32,036 nucleotides of DNA from Actinomycetes bacterium (GCA_021808785.1 JAKBAX010000015.1:1-32036), one strand, 5' to 3'; counted from the stretch's first letter, positions 7,992 to 17,582 are shown. A program made the numbers and translations. The notes: generated from the letters alone by a model not told the origin.

Positions 7992-9173
7992 GTGTTGCAA
8001 CTGGCCGAGGGACTGCGGGTGGTGGATGCCGACTCCCACATGACGGAGCGTCACGACCTCTTCACCGAGCGGGCCCCGAAGGGGTTCGAGGACCGGGTGC
8101 CCCATGTCGAGCACATCGACGGGATGGACATGTGGGTGATCGAGGGCAAGAGCTTCGGCAAGGCCGGCTCCGGGGGCACCATCGACCCGGAGGGCCGCAA
8201 GCACCCGTTCCGCGATTCGCAGGGCGGGTCCTGGCAGATCGGCGACGTGCACCCGGCGGCCTGGGATCCGGCCGAACGGCTGCGGCTCATGGACAGCCTG
8301 GGCATCCACGCCCAGGTGCTCTTCCCCAACGCCATCGGCCTCGGTGGTCAGAACCTGGTCAACTCCGGGATCGACCCGACCCTCATCATGCTCTGCATCG
8401 AGCTCTACAACGATGCCATGGCCGAGGTGCAGGAGGAGTCGGGCGACCGCTTCCTGCCCATGCCCATCATGCCGGCATGGGACATCGAGGCCTGTGTCCG
8501 CGAGGCCGAGCGGTGCGCGGCCATGGGCTACCGGGGGGTCAACATGACGGCCGACCCCCAGGACTCTGGTTCACCCGACCTCGGCCACCCGGCGTGGGAC
8601 CCCTTCTGGGAGGTGTGTGCCGGCATGGACCTGCCGGTGCACTTCCACATCGGGGCCAGCCAGACGGCCCTGTCGTACTTCGGCACCACCTTCTGGCCCA
8701 GCCAGGACGATTACGTCAAGCCGGCCATAGGCGGGGCGTCGCTGTTCCAGAACAACTCCCGGCTCCTGCTCAACAGCGCCTACTCGGGCATGTTCGACCG
8801 CCACCCGGGCCTGAAGATGGTCTCGGTGGAGAGCGGCATCGGGTGGGTGCCGTTCATGCTCGAGGCCATGGATTACGAGCTGGAGGAGAACGCCCCGGAG
8901 TGGTTCCACAAGCTGCAGAAGCGGCCCTCCGAGTACTTCCGCGATAATTGGTTCGCCACCTTCTGGTTCGAGACCGGCCGGGGCGACCTGCAGCATCTCA
9001 TCGACGCCGTCGGCGAGGACAAGGTCCTGTTCGAGACCGACTTCCCCCACCCGACCTGCCTGCACCCCAACCCGGTGGAGATGGTGGCGGAGAAGGTCGC
9101 CACCCTGCGCCCGGAGACCCAGCGCAAGGTGATGGGCGAGAACGCGGCCCGGCTGTACCGCATCGACTCCTGA
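7992..9173 (+). CDS. Amidohydrolase 2 (ACMSD-like) metal-dependent hydrolase or decarboxylase
   Basis: This is an amidohydrolase-2 superfamily protein of about 393 residues, related to 2-amino-3-carboxymuconate-6-semialdehyde decarboxylase. Family members use a single metal in a TIM barrel for hydrolysis or non-oxidative decarboxylation of aromatic acids. Visible motifs are VVDADSHMTE near the N terminus (residues 10-18, with D14 and H16), the middle metal-His segment LPVHFHIGAS and the late catalytic Asp in LFETDFPHPTCLHPNP. Homologues of this subtype are common in actinobacterial clusters with P450s and CoA-transferases, where the substrate is unknown. I start it at GTG 7992 because of the GGAGGG 5 nt before it; TTG 7995 is also possible. 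It diverges from the GntR-P450-TetR set and is probably controlled with it through the shared palindrome. Confidence 0.9.
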   Translation: MLQLAEGLRVVDADSHMTERHDLFTERAPKGFEDRVPHVEHIDGMDMWVIEGKSFGKAGSGGTIDPEGRKHPFRDSQGGSWQIGDVHPAAWDPAERLRLMDSLGIHAQVLFPNAIGLGGQNLVNSGIDPTLIMLCIELYNDAMAEVQEESGDRFLPMPIMPAWDIEACVREAERCAAMGYRGVNMTADPQDSGSPDLGHPAWDPFWEVCAGMDLPVHFHIGASQTALSYFGTTFWPSQDDYVKPAIGGASLFQNNSRLLLNSAYSGMFDRHPGLKMVSVESGIGWVPFMLEAMDYELEENAPEWFHKLQKRPSEYFRDNWFATFWFETGRGDLQHLIDAVGEDKVLFETDFPHPTCLHPNPVEMVAEKVATLRPETQRKVMGENAARLYRIDS

Positions 9174-9197
9174 AGCCGGGCCACGTACCCTCGACCT

Positions 9198-9257
9198 GTG
9201 GATCCGCCCTCCCTACAGGCGGTAGTGGCCGACGACGCCGACCGGGCCGGCGAGTAG
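9198..9257 (+). other. Possible 19-codon leader ORF overlapping the acyltransferase start
   Basis: GTG 9198 opens a short frame (begins VDPPSLQAVVADDADRAGE) that ends in TAG sharing one base with GTG 9257 of the acyltransferase (TAGTG). It may be a coupled leader peptide or chance; no ribosome-binding site supports it. Confidence 0.2.
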
Positions 9258-11287
9258 TGTCCGCCGGCTCCTACCGACCCCAACTGGATGGGCTGCGGGC
9301 GGTGGCCATCGCCATGGTCGTGGCCTACCACCTGGGCTACCTGCGAGGTGGATGGATCGGCGTCGATCTGTTCTTCGTCCTGTCCGGCTACCTGATCACG
9401 TCGATCCTCCTCCACCAGCCCGATCACGGCATCAATCGCCTCGGTCGTTTCTGGGCCCGGCGGGCCCGGCGGCTGCTGCCCGCGGTCCTCCTGGTGCTGA
9501 GCGTGGTCCTGGTGTACGGCTGGGCCGGGGGCCCCGGCGTGGTGCCCGCTCAGCTGCGGGCGCCGGCGTTGGCCACGGTCTTCTACGGGGCCAACTGGCA
9601 GCAGATCATCGCCGGCCACAGCTACTTCGCCAGTTTCCGCGCGCCCAACCCGTTCCAACACACCTGGTCGCTGGCCATCGAGGAGCAGTACTACCTGGTG
9701 TGGCCCCTCCTCCTCGGACTGCTCGGGCGCCTGAGCCGGTCACGCCCGGGCCGGCCCCGGCCGGCGGTGCTCGTCGTCGTCGGCGTCCTGGCGGTCGTCT
9801 CCATGGCGTGGATGGGGGCGGCCGCCCACCTCTTCGGGGCCAACCGGGCCTACCTCGGCACCGACACCCGGGCCTGGGAGCTGCTGGGCGGGGGCCTCTT
9901 GGCCATGATCTGGCCCGCCTACGAGGAGGGCACGGGAGGGCGGGCGTGGGCTTTCCTGGCTCCCCTCGGCCTGGCCGGAGTCGTGGCCGGGGCGGTGGTC
10001 GCCGGCGGGCCGCCGGCTTGGGTCTGGGATGGAGGTCTGGTGGCCATCGCCGCGTGCGGCGGCCTGGCCATCGTCGGCAGTGTCCGCCACCCGGCCGGCT
10101 TGCTGGTCCGCCTGCTGGCATCGGGACCCCTGCGCTGGCTCGGCCTGGTGTCGTACAGCCTCTACCTGTGGCACTGGCCGGTGATCGTCTTGATGACGCC
10201 GGACAACACCGGCCTGGGCGGCGCCGCCCTGCTCACGGTTCGAGTCGTGGCGATGCTGGCGGCGGCGGGGCTCAGCTACTACCTCGTGGAGAGCCCGCTG
10301 CGCCGGATGGACTGGGCCGGGCTCGGGCGGCGACTCCGGGTACCGGCCTTCAGCTTCTGGTCGGCCGGTCTGATCGGGGCCACCATACTGACGGTGGCGG
10401 CCACCGTCGGGCCGCCTCGGGCCGGCACCGGGCAGCTGGCCCTCTCGGCGGCCACGAACCGCCCGAGCCCGCATCCCCAGGCCGGGCTGGGCCCGGTGGT
10501 CCTGGCGTCGGGACCGGCCGCCGACCCCTACCGGGTGTGGCTGTTCGGCGACAGCGTCATGAAGGATGCGTCACCGGGCATCCGGGCCGCCCTGGACGCG
10601 ACGGGGAGAGTGACGGTGGTGGCCAACACCAGCTTCGGGGGTTGGGGGACATCCACCGACCGGGCCTGGCCCGGCGACGTCCTCCCCACCGTGGCCCGGA
10701 CCCACCCGCAGATCGCCATCGGCACCTGGTCCTGGGACGACACCCAGGCGCAGCAGGATCCGAGCGGTTACACCGCTCGACTGGAGTCGGCACTACGTAC
10801 TCTCACCGGTCCGCGCTTTGGCATACAGCTCGTAGTCCTGGTGCAGTTCCCGCAGCCCGGCCCGGTGAACGCCGTCGCCGATCCGGCGGCCCGCTACGCC
10901 GGCTGGGCCCAGCAGACCTCGGTCCAGGACGCGTGGGATGCGGCGGCCCGACGGGCCGCGGCCGCCTTTCCCGGCCGGGCCCTCTACGTGACCACCGACC
11001 AGTTGTTCGCTCCGGGCGGCCGCTTCTACACGTGGTTCCCCACCACCGGGGGAGCCTGGGTGCGGGCCCGCAAGCTCGACAACGCCCATTTCTGCCCGCT
11101 CGGGGCGGCCGAGTTCGGGCGGCTATTGACCAACGATCTCTCCGAGCTGTTCCACCTGCCCGGACCGGTGCCGGGCTGGCAGTACGGGTCGTGGACCCGC
11201 GACCCTCGCTACAACGATCCTCCCGGCGCCTGCCCCGCCGATCACCCGCCACCGGGTTACCGGGGTCTGGCCGTCCCCCCCGGCTGA
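9257..11287 (+). CDS. OafA-type membrane O-acyltransferase with C-terminal SGNH domain
   Basis: This 676-residue integral membrane protein has two parts. Residues about 5-350 are an acyltransferase-3 domain with around ten membrane helices. It shows VVAYHLGYLRGGWIGVDLFFVLSGYLIT (catalytic-type His25), the RFWARRARRLLPA arginine segment and the family signature TWSLAIEEQYYLVWP. After a further helix near 365-385, an extracellular SGNH-hydrolase-like domain follows, with the block I motif FGDS (Ser433) and the final DNAH (D608, H611). Such proteins acetylate or otherwise acylate surface polysaccharides, peptidoglycan or secreted glycosides. GTG 9257 is chosen because the conserved N-terminal YRPQLDGLRA follows at once; the track start at 8948 lies inside the previous gene. 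Its 3' end overlaps the convergent hydrolase gene by 31 bp. Confidence 0.92.
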   Translation: MSAGSYRPQLDGLRAVAIAMVVAYHLGYLRGGWIGVDLFFVLSGYLITSILLHQPDHGINRLGRFWARRARRLLPAVLLVLSVVLVYGWAGGPGVVPAQLRAPALATVFYGANWQQIIAGHSYFASFRAPNPFQHTWSLAIEEQYYLVWPLLLGLLGRLSRSRPGRPRPAVLVVVGVLAVVSMAWMGAAAHLFGANRAYLGTDTRAWELLGGGLLAMIWPAYEEGTGGRAWAFLAPLGLAGVVAGAVVAGGPPAWVWDGGLVAIAACGGLAIVGSVRHPAGLLVRLLASGPLRWLGLVSYSLYLWHWPVIVLMTPDNTGLGGAALLTVRVVAMLAAAGLSYYLVESPLRRMDWAGLGRRLRVPAFSFWSAGLIGATILTVAATVGPPRAGTGQLALSAATNRPSPHPQAGLGPVVLASGPAADPYRVWLFGDSVMKDASPGIRAALDATGRVTVVANTSFGGWGTSTDRAWPGDVLPTVARTHPQIAIGTWSWDDTQAQQDPSGYTARLESALRTLTGPRFGIQLVVLVQFPQPGPVNAVADPAARYAGWAQQTSVQDAWDAAARRAAAAFPGRALYVTTDQLFAPGGRFYTWFPTTGGAWVRARKLDNAHFCPLGAAEFGRLLTNDLSELFHLPGPVPGWQYGSWTRDPRYNDPPGACPADHPPPGYRGLAVPPG

Positions 11288-12009
11288 CCGCTCGTCGGAT
11301 CATCGACGGTCGTAGACGAGCTTCCAGCCGGCTGACGCGACACGAATTCGTTGACCAAGTCGGCCAGCTGCTCGGGCTGGGTGACCATGACGGTGTGACC
11401 GGCGTCGATGGTCCGCCGCTCGACGTGGGGGCCCAGGTTGGCGGCCATCCGGGCGGCCAGCTCCGGGGGGACCGGTACGTCGGCGCTCATGTCGACATAG
11501 AGGGTCGGGATGCCACGCGGGTACCCGCTCAGGGCGGCGTTCATGAGCGCCACCGCCTCGGGGACCAGCCCGCCATAGTGTTCGGCCCACTGGTCGTCGG
11601 TCATGTCGTTGCCGAACAGGGCGCGGGCCCGTTCCTCGGTCATGTCGGTCATTGCGTCGAGGGGCTCTCCGAACATGACGATCGAGGCGTTCGAGCCCGG
11701 GGGCGGCACCAGGGCTCCCACCAATACCAGATGGGTGACCCGGTCCGGATGGCGGTAGGCGGTTTCGGTGGCCGTGACCCCACCGAGGGAATGAGCGACC
11801 AGAGCGAAACGGGCGAAGCCGGCCCGCTCGGCTTCTTCGAGCACCGCGTCGACGCAATCGCCCAGCGTCACCGTGTCGAGCGGCGCCGGCCGTGACCCCC
11901 GCCCCGGCAGGTCCACGGCCCGGACCGGCACGTCGATCAGAGGGACGATCAGCTTCCAACAGGCCCCGGTGTGCAGTCCTCCGTGCACCAGCACCATCCC
12001 GTCAGTCAT
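11257..12009 (-). CDS. Alpha/beta hydrolase (esterase-like)
   Basis: This 250-residue alpha/beta hydrolase resembles the plant-esterase/methylesterase-like group with a short cap. It shows the oxyanion-hole segment MVLVHGGLHTGACW at the N terminus, the nucleophile elbow VAHSLGG with Ser74, and the catalytic His in DAGHTVMVTQPEQLA. The probable substrate class is a small ester or thioester; nothing here defines it. The C terminus has a low-complexity Ser/Thr/Gly/Pro tail that runs antisense across the last 31 bp of the acyltransferase gene. ATG 12009 follows GGAGG by about 11 nt, with a second ATG at codon 5. A weak TAGGGT -10-like hexamer lies upstream on this strand. It is separated from GH3 by 171 bp and so probably has its own promoter. 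Confidence 0.9.
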   Translation of the reverse strand: MTDGMVLVHGGLHTGACWKLIVPLIDVPVRAVDLPGRGSRPAPLDTVTLGDCVDAVLEEAERAGFARFALVAHSLGGVTATETAYRHPDRVTHLVLVGALVPPPGSNASIVMFGEPLDAMTDMTEERARALFGNDMTDDQWAEHYGGLVPEAVALMNAALSGYPRGIPTLYVDMSADVPVPPELAARMAANLGPHVERRTIDAGHTVMVTQPEQLADLVNEFVSRQPAGSSSTTVDDPTSGQPGGTARPR

Positions 12010-12156
12010 CGGTCCGGCCCCCTCCAGTCCTGTCGTCGACCGCTCCGCCGGCGGACCCTACCCCACCCGGCCGGGCCGCTCAGGAGACCGAGCGGTACCT
12101 GCTGGCAGGCCGACTCAGGGGCGGTCCAGGTGACCGGCGTCTTACTCGGAACTTCT

Positions 12157-12169
12157 GGGCTATGAGCCC
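12157..12169 (-). terminator. Small hairpin just after the GH3 gene
   Basis: GGGCT-ATG-AGCCC forms a 5-bp stem with a 3-nt loop, 11 bp beyond the GH3 stop. There is no T-run, so termination is only a possibility. The rest of the 171-bp gap (12010-12180) shows no gene or strong site. Confidence 0.25.
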
Positions 12170-12180
12170 GTGCTGACGTC

Positions 12181-14715
12181 TCACTCTGGCCCGCCTTGCA
12201 CCCGGATACCGACTCGATGGGCGAGGTCGTCCGAGGCTCGCCCGATGAGCAGGTCGTAGTCACCCGGATCGAGCTGCCATCCGGTCGGTCTGGGGCCCGC
12301 CGGCTCGCCCTGGCCGGGCAGGAAGCTGATGGGCTGGCGAGCCCGGACCTCTTCGTAATCGGCCTGGCCCGGATCCCAGTAGGAGAACGACCGGCCGTCG
12401 AGGACCAGCTCCACCGTCGTCGACTGGCCGGCGTCGAGGCGGACCTTGGCAAAGGCCACCAGCTCCTTGGCCGGCCGCACCAGACGGGACTCTCGGGGGC
12501 TGACGTAGCACTGCACGACCTCGCTCCCCCGGCGAGCTCCGGTGTTGGTCACCTGGACCGTCACCGTGAGCTGTTCCCCGGCCCGCAAGACGGTGTTCGA
12601 CGGTGCCGGGGGGCCGATGTCGAAGCTCGTGTAGCTCAGCCCGTGGCCGAAGGCGAAGAGGGGGGTGATGCACCGGTGGTCGTAGCCCCGGTAGCCCATG
12701 AAGAGACCCTCGCCATAGCGCAGCTCCCCGTTCTCACCCGGGAAATTGTCGTAGGACGGGTTGTGCTCGAGCCGATGGGGGATCGTGGCCGCCAGCCGAC
12801 CGCCCGGCTCGGACCGACCCAACAGCACATCGACCACTGCGCGGTCCATCTCCTGCCCGCCGAACCAGCACTGCAGCACGGCCCCCACCTCGTCCACCCA
12901 TGGCATCGAGACCGGCGCCCCGGCATTGATCACGACGACGGTACGACGGTTGACAGCCGCCACCCGCGTGATCAGCTCGTCCTGGCGCCCCGGAAGCCCC
13001 AACGTGGTCCGGTCGCGCCCTTCGGTCTCCCATTCGGCCGTGGTACCGACGAAGACGATCGCCGCGTCACACTGCTCGGCCGCAATGACCGCTCGGTCGA
13101 GCAGCCGGTCGGCATCCACGGTCCGGAACCCGACCTTGAACCCGGCCAGCAGGGCTTCGTGGCGGTCGAACTCGACGACGATCTCGTAGGACCTACCCTC
13201 GATGAGGTCGAGCTCGGCGGTGAGATCCCTGCTGGCCATACCGAAGAAGTCGACCCCGCCCCCAGGCGGCGGGTCGGACACGCCGTCGAGCAGGAGGTCA
13301 CCGTCGAGGTAGACACGGGCCCGGCCGCTCTGGGCCAGGGCCAGCTCGAACCGGCCGCCCTCGTCGGCGACCACGGCCCCCCGCACCCGCATGCACCACG
13401 GTCCCTCGGGATACCCCTGTGCCATCGAGTTGAACGCGACCACCCTGAGCTCGTCGAGGTGGTGGGAGCTGTGCACCTGCCCCAGCGGCGACTGACCCTC
13501 GAAGACCTCCGCCACGAATCCGTCCGGGGCCCGCAGCACGTTCCGGCCGATCGTCGTAGCCGACCGGTCGACCTCGCATCCCCGCTCCAGCATCAGCTGC
13601 GCCTCCCCGACGGCGGCGGCCAGCGCGTCGCGGAACACGACCGGCCGGTGCGGCACCACTCCGGCGGAGCCACCGCCGACCATCTGACCATCCAGGGCGT
13701 GCATGCCGAGCACCGCGATGCGGTCGGACCCTGTAGGGGCCAGTGGCAGCACCCCGTCGTTGGTCAGCAGCACCGTGGCCTCGGCGGCGGCCCGCCGGAT
13801 CAGGCCGAGATCGTCGGGCGAGGGAGGATTCGGGGCCACTGGCTGGGTCGGGGCGTCGAGGGCCCCGATACGGTCCAGTCCGCCGAGCAACCGGCGCACC
13901 GCCTGGTCGAGATCCTTCTCCTCGACCCGGCCCTCCTGGATGGACTCGACCACCTTCGAGCCGAGCGATCGACCTGGACCGGGCATCTCCAGATCCAGGC
14001 CGGAGGCCAGGGACTCCCCGGCATTCACGACGGCGAACCAGTCGGTCATCACCAGACCCTCGAAGCCCCACTCGTCGCGCAGGATGTCGAGGAGGAACGA
14101 CGGCTGCTCGACCAACCAGCGGCCATTGAGCCGGTTGTAGGCGGTCATGATGCCGAGAGCCCGGCCCTCCCGAACCGCCATCTCGAACGGTCGCAGGTAC
14201 AGCTCCCGCAGCGAACGCTCATCGATGACCGAGCTGATCGAGTTGCGTTCGAACTCGGCATCATTACCCACAAAGTGCTTGACGGTGGCGAACACCCCCT
14301 CGGCTTGGACGCCGCGGGTGTAGCCGGCGGCCAGCTTCCCGGTCAGGAACGGGTCCTCCGAGTAGCACTCGAAGTTGCGCCCCGCGAGCGGGGAGCGCTG
14401 CAGGTTGACGGTCGGCGCCAGGATGCCGCGGCAGCCACGATCCAGTGCCTCGCGGCCTACCAGGCCTCCGAGCTCGGCCGCCAGATCGGGATCCCAGCTG
14501 GCCCCGATGGCCGACCCACAGGGGATGCACGTCGATGACGGACCCCCGATGCCGGGGTAGCTCTCGCCCCTTGCTCCAGAGGGGCCGTCGGTCACCCGCA
14601 CCTTCGGGATGCCGAGCCTCTCGACCGCGACCAGCGAGAACATGTCCTCTCCGGCGGTGAGAGACGCCTTCTCCTCCAGGGTCAAAGACGCCATGAGCGC
14701 ATCGATATCTGCCAT
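12181..14715 (-). CDS. GH3 beta-glucosidase with PA14-like insert and Fn3-like C terminus
   Basis: This 844-residue glycoside hydrolase family 3 enzyme removes non-reducing beta-linked glucose (or related sugars) with retention. The N-terminal TIM barrel has GPSGARGESYPG, the substrate-binding KHFVGND segment and the nucleophile in VMTDWFA (D225). The C-terminal sandwich begins near 305 (AAAEATVLLTNDGVLPL). It is interrupted at about 395-535 by a PA14-like beta domain (FELALAQSGRARVYLDGDLLLDG), then resumes with the acid/base candidate TEGRDR (E565). The Fn3-like tail is VTVQVTNTGARRGSEVVQCYVSP. PA14-bearing GH3 enzymes often act on aryl or natural-product glucosides. There is no signal peptide, so it is probably cytoplasmic. 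GGAGG lies 6 nt before the ATG. It follows the LivHMG fusion gene by 25 bp and is probably the last gene of the transporter operon. Confidence 0.96.
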   Translation of the reverse strand: MADIDALMASLTLEEKASLTAGEDMFSLVAVERLGIPKVRVTDGPSGARGESYPGIGGPSSTCIPCGSAIGASWDPDLAAELGGLVGREALDRGCRGILAPTVNLQRSPLAGRNFECYSEDPFLTGKLAAGYTRGVQAEGVFATVKHFVGNDAEFERNSISSVIDERSLRELYLRPFEMAVREGRALGIMTAYNRLNGRWLVEQPSFLLDILRDEWGFEGLVMTDWFAVVNAGESLASGLDLEMPGPGRSLGSKVVESIQEGRVEEKDLDQAVRRLLGGLDRIGALDAPTQPVAPNPPSPDDLGLIRRAAAEATVLLTNDGVLPLAPTGSDRIAVLGMHALDGQMVGGGSAGVVPHRPVVFRDALAAAVGEAQLMLERGCEVDRSATTIGRNVLRAPDGFVAEVFEGQSPLGQVHSSHHLDELRVVAFNSMAQGYPEGPWCMRVRGAVVADEGGRFELALAQSGRARVYLDGDLLLDGVSDPPPGGGVDFFGMASRDLTAELDLIEGRSYEIVVEFDRHEALLAGFKVGFRTVDADRLLDRAVIAAEQCDAAIVFVGTTAEWETEGRDRTTLGLPGRQDELITRVAAVNRRTVVVINAGAPVSMPWVDEVGAVLQCWFGGQEMDRAVVDVLLGRSEPGGRLAATIPHRLEHNPSYDNFPGENGELRYGEGLFMGYRGYDHRCITPLFAFGHGLSYTSFDIGPPAPSNTVLRAGEQLTVTVQVTNTGARRGSEVVQCYVSPRESRLVRPAKELVAFAKVRLDAGQSTTVELVLDGRSFSYWDPGQADYEEVRARQPISFLPGQGEPAGPRPTGWQLDPGDYDLLIGRASDDLAHRVGIRVQGGPE

Positions 14716-14740
14716 GTGTGGCCTCCGCGTGATTGATTGA

Positions 14741-17581
14741 TCAGGTTGCGACGCGGGAGCTGTCGCTCCGGGTGATGGCCCGCTCGTCGGTGCCGAGATA
14801 GCTGGCGATGACCCGGGGATCGTTGCGCACCTGCTGCGGGTCGCCTTCGGAGATGATCTGACCCGCCTCGAGGCAGTAGACCCGGTTGCTGATCGCCATG
14901 ATGAAAGGCATGTCGTGCTCGATGACCAGCATCGAGGCGCCCAGTTCCCGCCGGATCTCCACTAGGAGCGGTCCGAACGCCTCGGTCTCGCGCTGGGCCA
15001 CCCCGGCGGTCGGCTCGTCCAGGCAGAGCACCCGGGCCGACATGGCGACAAGCCCGGCCATCTCGACGATTCGGCGCGTGCCCGTCGACAGGTCGCTCAG
15101 ATAGTGCTCGGCGTAGCGACCGAGCCCCAGGAAGGTCAGGATCTCCGATGTCTCGGCCCGTTGGGCCCGCTCGGCTCGCACCTGGTGGGGCAGGACCAGC
15201 GCGGTGGAGAGCAGACCGGTACGCCGGCGGGATTCGAGGGCGACCTGGACCGTCTCGCGCACGGTGAGCTCGGGGAAGAGCCGAGCGGCCTGGAAGGTGC
15301 GGCCGAGACCGCGGCGGGCCCGTCCCTCGGGGGAGGTGTGCGAGACATCCTCGCCCAGCAGCTCGACCCGACCCCGGGCCGCAAGGAAGCCTCCGATGGC
15401 GTTCATGAGGGTGGACTTGCCCGCCCCGTTGGCCCCGATCAGACCGACGATCTCGTCACCGGCGATGCGGATGGACACCCCACCGACGGCGGTCAGGCCG
15501 CCGAAACGCACTTCCACGGTGTCCGTCGCCAGGGCGTCGCTCCCCGGCTCCAGCGGCGCGGCGCGTCCGCGGGCGAGTGCGGATGCCACGGCGGGGGGCT
15601 TCGTGGTGGCCGTGGCCGGTACCCGGGGGCCCGCCCAGTCGATGACCGCCTCGCGGAGCCGGTAACCGACGCCGACCAGCCCGGTCGGGAAGTAGAGGAG
15701 CAGCAGGAGGAGGCCGAGGCTCGACGTGAGCAGCCCGACCAGCGCGTTGGTCGGGTCGAAGGCAGGCAGCCCCACGATCCAGAGCGCGCCGAGGACCGGA
15801 CCGGTCGTCGAACCCAGCCCACCGATGACCACCAGGGAGATCAGCGCCAGCGAGTCGGTGACCTGAAACTTCTCCGCGAAGTCCACCTGCTGCACCACTC
15901 CGGCGAAGAGGGCACCACCGAGCCCGGCCAGCGCACCCGCCAGCGCAAATGCCTGCACCTTGACCCGGGCCGGCGACACGGTGTATGCCGCCGCGCTCTC
16001 CGGATTATCCCTGACCGCGATCATGGCCCGACCCACTCCGGACCGGCGCAGTCTGGCCACCAGGACGAGGACCAGGATCAGGACCACCAGAACGGCGTAG
16101 TAGTAGGAGCGCTCGGAGCCCAACGACAGGCCGAACAGCCGGCCCCGGGGGAACAGTTCGCTTCCCTGCGCGTGACCGTTGAGGACCGGCCGGTTGTAGA
16201 AGTACTCCTCCGCGGCCAACCCGAATGCAAAGGTGGAAACGGCCAGCAGGAGACCGCGCACGCGCAGCGATCCCACGCCGATCACCACCGCCAGCAGCGC
16301 CGTCACCACCACTGCGATGGCGATCGAAACCCAAAACGGCTCGCCTGTGAAGGCAGTGTTGATGATCCGGGTGCTCCCCCAGCCGATGTCGAGCGACATC
16401 CCCTGCCGGAGGCTGGCCGCCAGGAGGGCCCCGATACCGGCGAAAGCCATCTGGCCCAGCGACACCTGACCGGACCAGCCGGTGAGGACCGTGAGCGAGG
16501 TTCCGCAGATGGCGAAGGCCAGGACGAAGGCGTAGGTCTGGATCCTCGACGGCTCGGTCACCACCAGCGGAAGCATCACTGCGACCACAGTCAGTACCAG
16601 CACACCGGAGCGGTCCAGGAGGCGCATCCACCAGAGCCCCCTGAGATGTTCCGGTACCGGCCGGCGCTTGGGGGAGAAGGCGAACTGGTGGACGCCCTCC
16701 GACGTGTCCCGGCTCTGGAACCAGACCGCGATCAATACACCGACGAGGACCAGGACGTCGATGAGACCGGGCGTGTTGAGGTAGTTGAAGCCGATGAGGG
16801 AATCGGCCAGCTCGATGACGACCGCCGCCACCAGCGTCCGGCGGAAGGACCTCATGCCGCCGATCACCGCTGCGGCCAGGGCTCGGACCAGGGTGTCGGG
16901 CCCGAAGTTGGTGATGGTGCCGGCCGTACCGGTCGTACCGGCAACCAGGATGAGCGCGACCGAAGACAGCAACCCGGCGATGCCCCAGACCATCGTGGAT
17001 ACCAGCTTCGGGTTGACACCCGAGAGCCGGGTCAAGTCGCTGTTGCTGGCCGATGCCTTCACCGTCTTGCCTACGTCGGTGCGGGCCAGGAACCACGAGA
17101 GGGCGAGCATGGCGAGCGGGGCGACGACGATGATCGATATCTGGGGGCCGCCGATCTGCAGACCCCCGACGCTCCAGGTGCTGCCCAACGGCACCGGGAA
17201 CCGGGCGCTGCCGTCGGACACGGAGGGGTAGGCCGTGGCCACGGTGAGGGCCAGCTGGGAGATGCCGATGGTGGCCACCAGGACGATTACCCGGGGCGCG
17301 TTGAACAGCCGGCGGATGACGGCGAGCTCGACGATGACCGCGAATACCGTGCCGACCGTCAGCGCCACCGGGAGGGACACCCAGAACGGGACGTGGTACT
17401 GCACGTCCATGAGCGCCAGCAGGCCGGCGGCCACCACGCCCATGTTGCCGACCGCGAAGTTGATGACACGGGTGGCGCGGAAGATCAGGACTATGCCGAT
17501 GGCCAGCAGACCGATCCCCAGACCGTTGATCAGACCGTTGAAGACGACCTGCTTGGTGATCCACGCGGAAGCGAGCAGCAT
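14741..17581 (-). CDS. LivH-LivM-LivG triple-fusion ABC importer subunit
   Basis: A single polypeptide of 946 residues joins three proteins that are normally separate in branched-chain-amino-acid-type (HAAT) importers. Residues about 1-290 are the LivH permease (GLINGLGIGLLAIGIVLIF, TRVINFAVGNMG, AAVIGGMRS). About 325-640 are the LivM permease (TGWSGQVSLGQMAFAGIGA, AVRDNPESAAAYTVSPARVK, VVIGGLGSTTGPVLG). About 685-946 are the LivG ATPase, with Walker A GANGAGKST, a degenerate signature LSTGTRR, Walker B VLCLDEPTAGV and switch His VIEHDM. The start is ATG 17581, one base after the upstream stop (TGA-C-ATG), with GAAGGAGG 5 nt before it; the track start lies 11 codons upstream inside the preceding gene. 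The partner LivF ATPase lies in the preceding gene. The linkers (about 290-325 and 640-685) are Pro/Ala/Arg-rich. Confidence 0.95.
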   Translation of the reverse strand: MLLASAWITKQVVFNGLINGLGIGLLAIGIVLIFRATRVINFAVGNMGVVAAGLLALMDVQYHVPFWVSLPVALTVGTVFAVIVELAVIRRLFNAPRVIVLVATIGISQLALTVATAYPSVSDGSARFPVPLGSTWSVGGLQIGGPQISIIVVAPLAMLALSWFLARTDVGKTVKASASNSDLTRLSGVNPKLVSTMVWGIAGLLSSVALILVAGTTGTAGTITNFGPDTLVRALAAAVIGGMRSFRRTLVAAVVIELADSLIGFNYLNTPGLIDVLVLVGVLIAVWFQSRDTSEGVHQFAFSPKRRPVPEHLRGLWWMRLLDRSGVLVLTVVAVMLPLVVTEPSRIQTYAFVLAFAICGTSLTVLTGWSGQVSLGQMAFAGIGALLAASLRQGMSLDIGWGSTRIINTAFTGEPFWVSIAIAVVVTALLAVVIGVGSLRVRGLLLAVSTFAFGLAAEEYFYNRPVLNGHAQGSELFPRGRLFGLSLGSERSYYYAVLVVLILVLVLVARLRRSGVGRAMIAVRDNPESAAAYTVSPARVKVQAFALAGALAGLGGALFAGVVQQVDFAEKFQVTDSLALISLVVIGGLGSTTGPVLGALWIVGLPAFDPTNALVGLLTSSLGLLLLLLYFPTGLVGVGYRLREAVIDWAGPRVPATATTKPPAVASALARGRAAPLEPGSDALATDTVEVRFGGLTAVGGVSIRIAGDEIVGLIGANGAGKSTLMNAIGGFLAARGRVELLGEDVSHTSPEGRARRGLGRTFQAARLFPELTVRETVQVALESRRRTGLLSTALVLPHQVRAERAQRAETSEILTFLGLGRYAEHYLSDLSTGTRRIVEMAGLVAMSARVLCLDEPTAGVAQRETEAFGPLLVEIRRELGASMLVIEHDMPFIMAISNRVYCLEAGQIISEGDPQQVRNDPRVIASYLGTDERAITRSDSSRVAT

Positions 17582-17582
17582 G

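Noticed and set aside
8948-9256. Upstream part of the 779-residue acyltransferase ORF
   Set aside because: It overlaps the end of the amidohydrolase gene in another frame and has no family similarity. The conserved start is at GTG 9257.
9352-11895. 847-residue plus-strand ORF overlapping the acyltransferase and hydrolase
   Set aside because: It is a +1 shadow of the acyltransferase frame, Arg/Gly/Pro-rich with no domain.
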